DNA of 64,000 nucleotides, from assembly GCA_040222235.1 (NCBI GenBank), contig JAVKDO010000134.1:62001-126000 (forward strand), read 5' to 3'. Below are positions 54,739-62,003 of the stretch, in pieces (the stretch's first letter is position 1; each line of letters opens with the position of its first letter). Below the pieces are notes generated by a model that worked only from the letters and a program-made list of their open reading frames with translations, was not told the origin of the DNA and ran no database searches. The stretch is from UBA6059 sp040222235. GTDB taxonomy: Bacteria > Bacteroidota > Bacteroidia > Cytophagales > Cyclobacteriaceae. Both the position numbers and the translations under genes were made by a program.

Positions 54739-55089
54739 TTAGTTGACCCGCTCAGCCAACGTCTTCTTTAGCGAAGAAAAGCTGATGCCCATATGAGAGT
54801 CATCATAGATGACTTCACCATTCGCAATGATCATGATCTGCGGAGACTGATGATAGATGCCAAACTCATCTGCCACCGCATTTGAGATTTGGCGGTAGGC
54901 GATCAGGTCAAGAAAATATGCTTCTACCTTAGGAAGAGCCGAGTCATCCCAACTGCGCTCAAGTCGGCTCAAAGCCATGGAGCTGATGCTACAGCGAGTA
55001 CTATGCTTAAAAATGATGATCGGGTGCTCGTGAGATTTTTGTTTGATATCTGCCAGTTGGCCAATATCAGTCAATGTGGTCCAGTTCAT
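54739..55089 (-). CDS. ytxJ: YtxJ-type bacillithiol-system redox protein
   Basis: 116 residues, thioredoxin-like fold. Start at ATG 55089 (MNWTTLTDIGQLADIKQKS), one base after the upstream stop (TAATATG). Monothiol motif HSTRCSISSMAL with Cys33 replaces CxxC; SPQIMIIANGEVIYDDSHMGIS matches the end of YtxJ. Proteins of this type are proposed to remove bacillithiol from protein thiols. Pairs functionally with the BstA-like protein at 41150. Confidence 0.92.
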   Translation of the reverse strand: MNWTTLTDIGQLADIKQKSHEHPIIIFKHSTRCSISSMALSRLERSWDDSALPKVEAYFLDLIAYRQISNAVADEFGIYHQSPQIMIIANGEVIYDDSHMGISFSSLKKTLAERVN

Positions 55090-55090
55090 A

Positions 55091-56356
55091 TTAATAGTTC
55101 CAGAGGTCTTTTTCCTTTTTATCAAACTTCAATTTCTCTGGCTTGTCCTTAACAGAATCAGGTTGGACTTTGTTCCTATTGACCCTCACCCATACCACAT
55201 TGAGCTTGCGAAACATCTCTTTTTGCGACTGACTTCTGGCCCGCTTTCCATAGACATATGAGGCACTGGGATGCATTTTGTTATTTCTTTTGGGTGTTTT
55301 GAAGCCTCCCGTATAGCCCGCCATTTTCCCCGCCATTTTATCAGCGTATTTCATCTTGTCAGCATAAGAGATGGTCTGTTGGGTGCCCTCGTATCTGGCT
55401 TGAGCGCGAGAGGATTCCCACTGAAACCACCACTCGCCCCACCTACTACGATCCCGACTTAGACCTTTGAATTTATGTGTATCCGTGAAGACGGCTGGCT
55501 TGTTGTAGTTGATCACAACACCTGAGAGATCACGAGATACTTCGCGATAGTAGAGTTTTTCTCCCAGCCTGTTTTTGCCCTTGTCTAGCCCCTTCCATTT
55601 ATGCGTATTGCGTGTAGCATTTTCGAAAGGGACAGCACTTATCAAGACTTTAGATTGCTGTCTTGAGAGCTCCCTGAAGTATAGCTTACTGCCTTTTTTG
55701 TTAGGGCCTTTATCAAAACCTTTGAACCGGTGTGAGTTGAGTGTTGCATTCCTGGTAGGTATAGCACTTATGATAACCTTAGACTGCTCTCTGGAGAGCT
55801 CCCTAAAGTACAACTTACTTCCTCTCTTATTTTTCCCCTTATCAAAACCTTGAAATCCAGCTTCGGACCATTCTCTCTTGATCGGTGAGGATTGCACGAC
55901 GACCTTAGACTGGACTCTGGAGATATCTTTATAGTACAGCTTACTGCCTTTTTGATTAGGTCGACGCTGCTGACCTTGAAACCCTGATATAGACGGGTTG
56001 AAGTAGGATTTGCGACCGTCAGATCCAAACCAGTTCATGGAACCACTGATACTCTTGGTTTTATTCTTTTTACCCTTAAACCGCTTATCGTTTGGCGGAG
56101 AGTATCTCGGTGACGGGACTTCATTCGAGAAGTCGAGCACCCCGCTTGGCTCACCATATTTAGGGTTTGATTTTTTGACTGGCTTGGGGGATGGAGAGTA
56201 TTTTACTTTTCCTTTCTTACCAGAAAAACTGCCTGCTGGATCCGCACTCTTGATCTTTTTACCCTTGAGAAAATGAAGGAATCCACGGCCTTCACCTTTC
56301 ATCGTCTTGAGCTTGCCGCGATTCTCTAAGAGCTGTGCATTGGCTGTATTTGGCAT
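55091..56356 (-). CDS. Exported repeat protein, start codon uncertain
   Basis: 421 residues from the only ATG (56356), but this ATG sits at the end of a signal peptide: upstream in-frame codons read ISKSLQAIVVLAVLWLA before MPNTANAQ, with no ATG, GTG or TTG back to the TAA at 56461-56459. The true start may be a non-standard codon (ATC 56407, ATT 56386) or lost. Mature protein is very basic (Lys/Arg/Gly), with five repeats of about 42 residues at 125-325 (consensus FKGFDKGxNKxGSKLYFREL, then SRxQSKVxIS). Family not recognised; likely surface or matrix protein. Precedes ytxJ by one base. Confidence 0.72.
   Translation of the reverse strand: MPNTANAQLLENRGKLKTMKGEGRGFLHFLKGKKIKSADPAGSFSGKKGKVKYSPSPKPVKKSNPKYGEPSGVLDFSNEVPSPRYSPPNDKRFKGKKNKTKSISGSMNWFGSDGRKSYFNPSISGFQGQQRRPNQKGSKLYYKDISRVQSKVVVQSSPIKREWSEAGFQGFDKGKNKRGSKLYFRELSREQSKVIISAIPTRNATLNSHRFKGFDKGPNKKGSKLYFRELSRQQSKVLISAVPFENATRNTHKWKGLDKGKNRLGEKLYYREVSRDLSGVVINYNKPAVFTDTHKFKGLSRDRSRWGEWWFQWESSRAQARYEGTQQTISYADKMKYADKMAGKMAGYTGGFKTPKRNNKMHPSASYVYGKRARSQSQKEMFRKLNVVWVRVNRNKVQPDSVKDKPEKLKFDKKEKDLWNY
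55382..55984 (-). repeat. Tandem repeats of about 128 bases within the basic repeat protein
   Basis: Five units of 41-43 codons corresponding to residues 125-166, 167-208, 210-251, 253-294 and a degenerate last unit to 325. The middle two are nearly identical at DNA level, with shared CTTCAGGGAGCTCTC-like stretches on the coding strand. Confidence 0.85.
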
Positions 56357-56520
56357 GGCTAGCCAGAGTACGGCCAGTACGACAATTGCCTGAAGCGACT
56401 TGGAGATATGATTGTTGCTATTTGCGATAGCTGATCGGATTATTTGAACACAGCAAATTTAAAGTTTTCCATTTCTCGAGGCATAAACAACTAACCAACG
56501 GAAAACCTTGGTGAAACGTG

Positions 56521-58500
56521 CTAAAAATCAATCAATTCCTTGATTTTGGAGTCAAAGCGATTTTTTGGAAGGAAGTTTTGCTCCAATTGTGATACGAAAG
56601 GAACAGGTGTATCAAGACTGCCTTCCCTCATCACTGGCGCATCCAGGTCTGAGAAGCAATGCTCCGCTATCCAGGCCGCTATTTCAGCACCTATGCCTCC
56701 AGTAAGGCTGTCCTCGTGAAGCACCATTACTTTGTTGGTCTTGGCTATTGAGTTAGCAATGGTCTCCTTATCCCATGGTAATAATGTGCGCAGGTCAATC
56801 ACTTCGATCGACCAGTCAGGGTGATCTTCAGCCAATGAGGTAGCCCAATGGACCCCCATGCCATAGGTGACGACTGTTACATTATTGCCTTCATTGACCA
56901 CCTTAGCCTTTCCTACTTCTATAGTATAGTAGTCTTCCGGTACCTCTCCAGCTAGCGAACGGTACAAGGCCTTGTGCTCGAAGTACATGTAGGGGTTGGG
57001 ATCTTCTATGGCCGCATTGAGCAATCCCTTAGCATCCTGAGGATTAGAGGGATATACAACCTTCAAACCAGGTGTATGGAAGAACCAAGCCTCATTACTT
57101 TGGCTATGAAACGGTCCTGCGGCCACACCAGCACCAGTCGGCATACGGATCACCACATCAGCATTTTGCGCCCAGCGATAGTGAATCTTAGCGAGATTAT
57201 TAATGATTTGATTGAATCCGCAAGTCACGAAATCCGCAAACTGCATTTCGACCATCGCTTTCATTCCAGCTATGGATAGACCCAGGCCACAACCGATAAT
57301 AGCGGACTCACATAGCGGTGTATTTCGCACCCTGTCTTCTCCATACTTGTCTAAAAAACCCTCAGTAATCTTGAATACACCACCATAGTCAGCAATGTCC
57401 TGCCCCATGAGAATCAGATCTGGATACTTATCCATACTCTGACTAAGGCCTTCAGCGATTGCATCAATAAACCTGATCTCTTTGACCTTAGAAGTGGTTG
57501 GAGCGATTGGCTTCAGATCATAAGGAGCATAGAGATCTTTTAATTCAGTTGCTGTATTCACTTCGATAGGAGGAGCACCAAATGCTGATGCCACGGCATT
57601 ATTGATATTCGCTTTGATCTCTTTTCGAATGGCATCCTTCTGATCCTCATGAAGGATATTTTTCATCAATAGATACTTCTCATAATTCTCAATTGGGTCT
57701 TTTTTAGCCCAATGATCCATGAGTTCTTTTGGTACATACTTGGTGCCGCTTGCTTCTTCATGCCCCCTCATTCTGAAAGTATTTGCCTCGATCAAAATAG
57801 GCGTAGGCTTTTTTCTAATCTTCTCAGCGGCTTCAGTAAGCGCGTGATATACCTCTAGTATGTTGTTGCCGTCAATACTGATGGCCTCTAACCCGTAGGC
57901 GGGCCCTTTCTGCACAAAGGAGTCAAATCGAAACTGCTGATCACTAGGGGTGGAAAGCCCATAACCGTTATTCTCGATCACGAATATGACAGGTAGATCC
58001 CAGACTGCCGCGACATTGAGTGCTTCGTGAAAGTCCCCTTGGCTGCTACCTCCATCCCCACTGAAGACAAGGGTCGCACGATCCGTTTTCTTTATTTTTT
58101 GCGCTAGCGCAATACCATCAGCAAGCGCCAACTGCGGCCCTAGATGTGATATCATGCCTACAATGTTGTACTCTTGGGTACCAAAGTGAAAGGATCTATC
58201 ACGGCCTTTGGTGAAGCCATCCGCCTTGCCCTGAAATTGTGCAAAAAGTCGGTGTAGCGGCACTCCTCTGCTAGTGAAGACCCCAAGGTTGCGGTGCATG
58301 GGCAGGATGTACTCCTCAGACTTCATGATCAGCCCACTTCCCACAGAGATGGCTTCCTGGCCGATACCCGAAAACCACTTACTGATCTTGTTTTGTCTGA
58401 GCAGGATCAGCATCTTCTCTTCAATCAGGCGCGGCGTGACGAGTGCGCGATATATTTCTATAAGCTGGTCGCCGGAGAGATGTTTTGGGTCAAATTTCAT
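56521..58500 (-). CDS. Fused E1 alpha/beta 2-oxoacid dehydrogenase (2-oxoisovalerate type)
   Basis: 659 residues: alpha part about 1-320 with the thiamine-diphosphate motif GDGGSSQGDFHEALN ... NNGYG (around 150-180), beta part about 340-659 with MGQDIADYGGVFKIT, GLGLSIAGMKAMVEMQF and HEDSLTGGIGAEI. In most bacteria alpha and beta are separate chains; a single chain is a common Bacteroidota variant. Works with lipoylated E2 (not in window) and depends on lipA here. Divergent from the M16 peptidase across 74 bases. Confidence 0.94.
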   Translation of the reverse strand: MKFDPKHLSGDQLIEIYRALVTPRLIEEKMLILLRQNKISKWFSGIGQEAISVGSGLIMKSEEYILPMHRNLGVFTSRGVPLHRLFAQFQGKADGFTKGRDRSFHFGTQEYNIVGMISHLGPQLALADGIALAQKIKKTDRATLVFSGDGGSSQGDFHEALNVAAVWDLPVIFVIENNGYGLSTPSDQQFRFDSFVQKGPAYGLEAISIDGNNILEVYHALTEAAEKIRKKPTPILIEANTFRMRGHEEASGTKYVPKELMDHWAKKDPIENYEKYLLMKNILHEDQKDAIRKEIKANINNAVASAFGAPPIEVNTATELKDLYAPYDLKPIAPTTSKVKEIRFIDAIAEGLSQSMDKYPDLILMGQDIADYGGVFKITEGFLDKYGEDRVRNTPLCESAIIGCGLGLSIAGMKAMVEMQFADFVTCGFNQIINNLAKIHYRWAQNADVVIRMPTGAGVAAGPFHSQSNEAWFFHTPGLKVVYPSNPQDAKGLLNAAIEDPNPYMYFEHKALYRSLAGEVPEDYYTIEVGKAKVVNEGNNVTVVTYGMGVHWATSLAEDHPDWSIEVIDLRTLLPWDKETIANSIAKTNKVMVLHEDSLTGGIGAEIAAWIAEHCFSDLDAPVMREGSLDTPVPFVSQLEQNFLPKNRFDSKIKELIDF

Positions 58501-58574
58501 GGGAAATGTTGTTTGTCGCTCACAAAGCTAACCGACCCCTAAATTATTTTATATTTTTACTCAACTCTTTTCTT

Positions 58575-59807
58575 ATGATCGAATTCAAACAGCACGAGCT
58601 GTCCAATGGCCTGAAGGTTTTTATACACGAAGATCATTCCTCCAAAACTGCCGTTCTTAATTTACTCTATTCCGTCGGGTCGAGGGATGAGCAGCCAAAT
58701 AAGACTGGTTTTGCCCATCTTTTTGAGCATTTGATGTTCGGAGGCTCCAAGCACATTGAGTCCTTTGATGATCCGCTGCAGGCGGTGGGAGGGGAGAACA
58801 ATGCCTTTACCTCGACCGATATTACCAATTACTACATTACGCTTCCGAGCAATAACCTGGAGACGGCATTTTGGCTGGAGTCGGATCGGATGATGGAGCT
58901 TTCGTTCAACCCTAAAGTGCTCGAAATACAGCGTAAAGTGGTCATCGAGGAGTTTAAGCAGCGTTATCTCAACCAGCCCTATGGAGATATTTGGTTGAAG
59001 CTAAGACCTCTAGCCTATCAGGTGCACCCTTACCAGTGGGCGACTATTGGTAAGGAGATCTCCCATATCGAAGATGCCACGATGGAGGACGTCAAGGACT
59101 TTTTCTATCGCTACTATCGTCCCAACAATGCGTGCTTAGTGGTGGCAGGTGATGTCAAAGAGAAAGAAGTGCTGGCATTGGCCAATAAGTGGTTTGGTCA
59201 GATTCCTCAAGGGGAAAAGCAAAGACAACCACTACCGGTGGAGCCAAGACAGACGGAGGCTCGAAAGCTCGATATAGAGGCAGATGTGCCCTTGGCGGCA
59301 TTGTACAAAGCCTACCATATGCATGGCCGGGGGAGTCAGGGTTACTATACAGCTGACTTGATGGGCGATCTACTCGGCAGGAGTAAGTCTTCCGTGCTTT
59401 ATCAGGAGTTGGTCAAAAAAGAGAAACTATTCAATTCACTCAATGCTTATATCAGTGGGTCTGCCGACCCGGGTTTATTGATGATCAGTGGGAAGGTCAA
59501 TGAAGGCGTTTCGCTAGAGGAGGCCGATCAGGCAGTAGAGAGGTTGGTTGAAGAATTCCAACATCAACTGACCGATGAGAAGATCGAAAAAGTGAAAAAC
59601 CAGGCTGAGTCTACGCTGCTTTATACGGAAGTAGAAGTACTCAATCGTGCGATGAATATCGCCTATGGCTCCTTCTTGGGAGACCCCAATTTGGTGAATA
59701 CCGAGATAGAAATGATCCAGTCCGTTACCCGAGACCGTATGTTGGAGGCCATACCTGAAATATTAAGAAAAGATAATTGTTCGACGCTCTACTATCACTC
59801 CAAGTGA
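58575..59807 (+). CDS. M16-family metallopeptidase
   Basis: 410 residues from ATG 58575 (MIEFKQHELSNGL); an ATG 90 bases earlier falls in the divergent promoter region. Zinc site HLFEH at residues about 55-59 with downstream Glu in VIEEFKQ, plus the M16_C domain with DLMGDLLGRS and typical LYTEVEVLNR. No signal peptide, so cytoplasmic or anchored elsewhere; the usual partner subunit lacking the zinc site is not adjacent. A leader TATATTTTTAC about 25 bases before the ATG may be a -7 region. Confidence 0.92.
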   Translation: MIEFKQHELSNGLKVFIHEDHSSKTAVLNLLYSVGSRDEQPNKTGFAHLFEHLMFGGSKHIESFDDPLQAVGGENNAFTSTDITNYYITLPSNNLETAFWLESDRMMELSFNPKVLEIQRKVVIEEFKQRYLNQPYGDIWLKLRPLAYQVHPYQWATIGKEISHIEDATMEDVKDFFYRYYRPNNACLVVAGDVKEKEVLALANKWFGQIPQGEKQRQPLPVEPRQTEARKLDIEADVPLAALYKAYHMHGRGSQGYYTADLMGDLLGRSKSSVLYQELVKKEKLFNSLNAYISGSADPGLLMISGKVNEGVSLEEADQAVERLVEEFQHQLTDEKIEKVKNQAESTLLYTEVEVLNRAMNIAYGSFLGDPNLVNTEIEMIQSVTRDRMLEAIPEILRKDNCSTLYYHSK

Positions 59808-59839
59808 TCGTATAGAGATGGGAGCAACAATAGGATAAA

Positions 59840-60352
59840 ATGAAAAAGCCATTGATAAGGATAGGATACGGATACGATGTACACCAACTCGCTGAAGGGC
59901 ATGATCTCTGGCTTGGAGGGATCAAAATAGAGCATCACAAGGGAAGTGTGGGGCACTCTGACGCAGATGTCATCATCCATGTGATTTGTGATGCGCTACT
60001 TGGCGCTGCAAACATGAGGGATATCGGCTACCATTTTTCGGATACGGACCCTAAATACAAAGGGATCGATAGTAAAAAACTACTAGCCGAAGTGATGACC
60101 AAACTGAGAACTAATCACTATGAGGTGGGCAATATCGACGTGACATTGGAGGCGCAGGAACCGAAGATCAAACATCACATTCCCAAGATGGTAGAAGTAT
60201 TGGCTGATGTGATGGAGGTAGATCCCGGAGATATTTCTGTTAAGGCGACCACTACTGAGCGACTAGGGTTTGTTGGACGGGAAGAGGGTGTTGCAGCACA
60301 TGCCGTGGCTTTGATTTTCCGAGCGGACAAACCGTCGGTCTTCAATGTCTGA
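59840..60352 (+). CDS. ispF: 2-C-methyl-D-erythritol 2,4-cyclodiphosphate synthase
   Basis: 170 residues, a non-mevalonate isoprenoid pathway enzyme. Zinc ligands Asp13, His15 (GYGYDVH) and His47 (HSDADVIIH), then DIGYHFSDTDPKYKGIDS and the C-terminal KATTTERLGFVGREEGVAAHA. 32 bases after the M16 gene, overlapping mnmD by eight bases. Confidence 0.97.
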   Translation: MKKPLIRIGYGYDVHQLAEGHDLWLGGIKIEHHKGSVGHSDADVIIHVICDALLGAANMRDIGYHFSDTDPKYKGIDSKKLLAEVMTKLRTNHYEVGNIDVTLEAQEPKIKHHIPKMVEVLADVMEVDPGDISVKATTTERLGFVGREEGVAAHAVALIFRADKPSVFNV

Positions 60353-61028
60353 CCAGCTCCGTGTAATTACTACCGAAGACGGAAGTTCCTCCATTTATCA
60401 TGAGGGCTTTGACGAGACTTACCACTCCACTCATGGCGCAATCCAGGAGTCTGATCATGTCTACATCAAGGCGGGCCTCAACCATTGGCTATCACAAAAT
60501 GCAGGCAAGCCAATAGAGATACTGGAAGTAGGCATGGGCACAGGACTGAATGTGATCCTTACTTTGAAGGCCCAACTTGAGATTGGGTTTCCAGTGCGAT
60601 ATACGGCAATTGAATCGTTTCCTGTCGATCAGAAGATTTTAGTAGAGCTCAACTACAAGGAGAAATTCAATCACTCGATAGTCTCTGAGCTATTTGATCG
60701 ACTGCACGATCTGCCCTGGGAGGAAGAGACCACTCTCTCGCTGGAGTTTAAGCTGGAAAAGCTTGAGCAAAGCTTTCAAGACTTCATCCCAGATGAAACC
60801 TATGACTTGGTATACTATGATGCTTTTGCTCCGGAAAAACAGGCGGAACTCTGGGATAAGCAATGGCTCCAGAAGGTGCATTATCTACTGAAGCCAGGTG
60901 GCATCATATGCTCTTACTGTGCCAAAGGAGACTTTAAGCGAAACCTTAAAGCCATCGGCTTTAAAGTAGAAAGACTGCCAGGGCCTCCTGGAAAGGCGCA
61001 GATGATAAGGGCTACTAAGCTTGCTTAG
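60345..61028 (+). CDS. mnmD: tRNA mnm5s2U methyltransferase (MnmD-type)
   Basis: 227 residues. SAM-dependent methyltransferase corresponding to the N-terminal half of MnmC: LEVGMGTGLNVILT binding loop, YYDAFAPEKQAELWD and the C-terminal GGIICSYCAKGDFKRNLKAIGF. Completes the wobble-uridine modification. Eight-base overlap with ispF shows co-translation. Confidence 0.93.
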   Translation: MSDQLRVITTEDGSSSIYHEGFDETYHSTHGAIQESDHVYIKAGLNHWLSQNAGKPIEILEVGMGTGLNVILTLKAQLEIGFPVRYTAIESFPVDQKILVELNYKEKFNHSIVSELFDRLHDLPWEEETTLSLEFKLEKLEQSFQDFIPDETYDLVYYDAFAPEKQAELWDKQWLQKVHYLLKPGGIICSYCAKGDFKRNLKAIGFKVERLPGPPGKAQMIRATKLA

Positions 61029-61031
61029 GTA

Positions 61032-61056
61032 GAGAGGGTGATTTGGGCATCCTCTC
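61032..61056. terminator. Hairpin between convergent mnmD and DUF4249 genes
   Basis: GAGAGGGTG-ATTTGGG-CATCCTCTC, nine pairs with one G-U; T-rich but interrupted tail on the plus strand. Works for either direction. Confidence 0.5.
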
Positions 61057-61068
61057 CATTAATCTTTA

Positions 61069-61998
61069 TTATTCTGGTCTCTCCCCTGGCAGATTATTAG
61101 GATCTAAAAATCTGCCTGCAGCGGATACCTCAGCGACGTTAAAAAACCCAATTACATTGTCCTCGCCACTATTGGAGATCACCTTGACGTTGGTGCCTAC
61201 GTTGGACAATGGAGTCGCAAAAAGCTCACCAAACCCACCGGGACGATCAGTTTGGATCTGAACATCAGACAGGTACTTATAAGATTCATCAGTCAGCGAG
61301 TGTATCTCTACGTAGACCGAATCTCCTGGGCTGTAAGGCGAAAGGAAATCATCGTTATCATCCTGATCAAATGGGTTGATACTGTCCCTGATGGGCTGAA
61401 TGAAGATCAGACCATCGACATTACCGCCAGCTGAGAACCCAGCATCATAGGCGAGTGAAATCTCACCTGGCTTACTGAGGTACTCACCGTTTTTCCAAGT
61501 GCGTATCCAGTAAGTATCCCCAGGCCCTACTGGGTCTCTTGCCCACACGTCAGCGAAATAGCTATCCGGCAGGAAATCACCTTCCGGCTCGAATCGGAAG
61601 CCCACGCTATCGATTGGGGGCACCCGGCCCATCTCCGTATTGGACTCTATGAGCGTACTGCCTGCCTCGATCAGTAGTCTATAACTCTTGCCAGAGGTGC
61701 CGAAGGTGGGAAGCTCTTCCGTTGGCTCCCACACATAGTCACCATTCCCTTGCTCCATAAAGTTATACTCTAGGCCGTCCTCATCCGTGACGATTACCTG
61801 AGCTCCGATGATCCCTGCTGCGAATTGATCAGTAAAATAATCCTGAGTCCTCGTCAGACGGATAGTCTGTGGCTCGGGCTTATTGGTGACCCAGGCATCT
61901 ACTACGATGATGGGGTCGTTCGTATTGAGCGTAGGGAAGATCTCATCTTCACAGCTCATTATTGTCAAAGTAGTCAGTAATATGAATAGTCTTTTCAT
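61069..61998 (-). CDS. DUF4249 lipoprotein paired with a TonB-dependent receptor
   Basis: 309 residues. Lipoprotein signal MKRLFILLTTLTIMSC (Cys16), then DUF4249 with PIIVVDAWVTNKPEPQTIRLTR (split here), a GIIGAQVIVTDEDG beta segment and SYKYLSDVQIQ near the end. Six bases after the stop of the receptor gene, the standard pairing in Bacteroidota. Shorter than the orphan DUF4249 pair at 33480-36125 and without their Cys-rich insertion. Confidence 0.92.
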   Translation of the reverse strand: MKRLFILLTTLTIMSCEDEIFPTLNTNDPIIVVDAWVTNKPEPQTIRLTRTQDYFTDQFAAGIIGAQVIVTDEDGLEYNFMEQGNGDYVWEPTEELPTFGTSGKSYRLLIEAGSTLIESNTEMGRVPPIDSVGFRFEPEGDFLPDSYFADVWARDPVGPGDTYWIRTWKNGEYLSKPGEISLAYDAGFSAGGNVDGLIFIQPIRDSINPFDQDDNDDFLSPYSPGDSVYVEIHSLTDESYKYLSDVQIQTDRPGGFGELFATPLSNVGTNVKVISNSGEDNVIGFFNVAEVSAAGRFLDPNNLPGERPE

Positions 61999-62003
61999 GG
62001 CGA

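Noticed and set aside
55575..55853. 92-codon plus-strand frame with internal repeats
   Set aside because: The repeats merely mirror the tandem repeats of the minus-strand repeat protein.
55382..55984. Possible CRISPR array
   Set aside because: Periodic repeats are in frame and coding, with no unique spacers of constant length.
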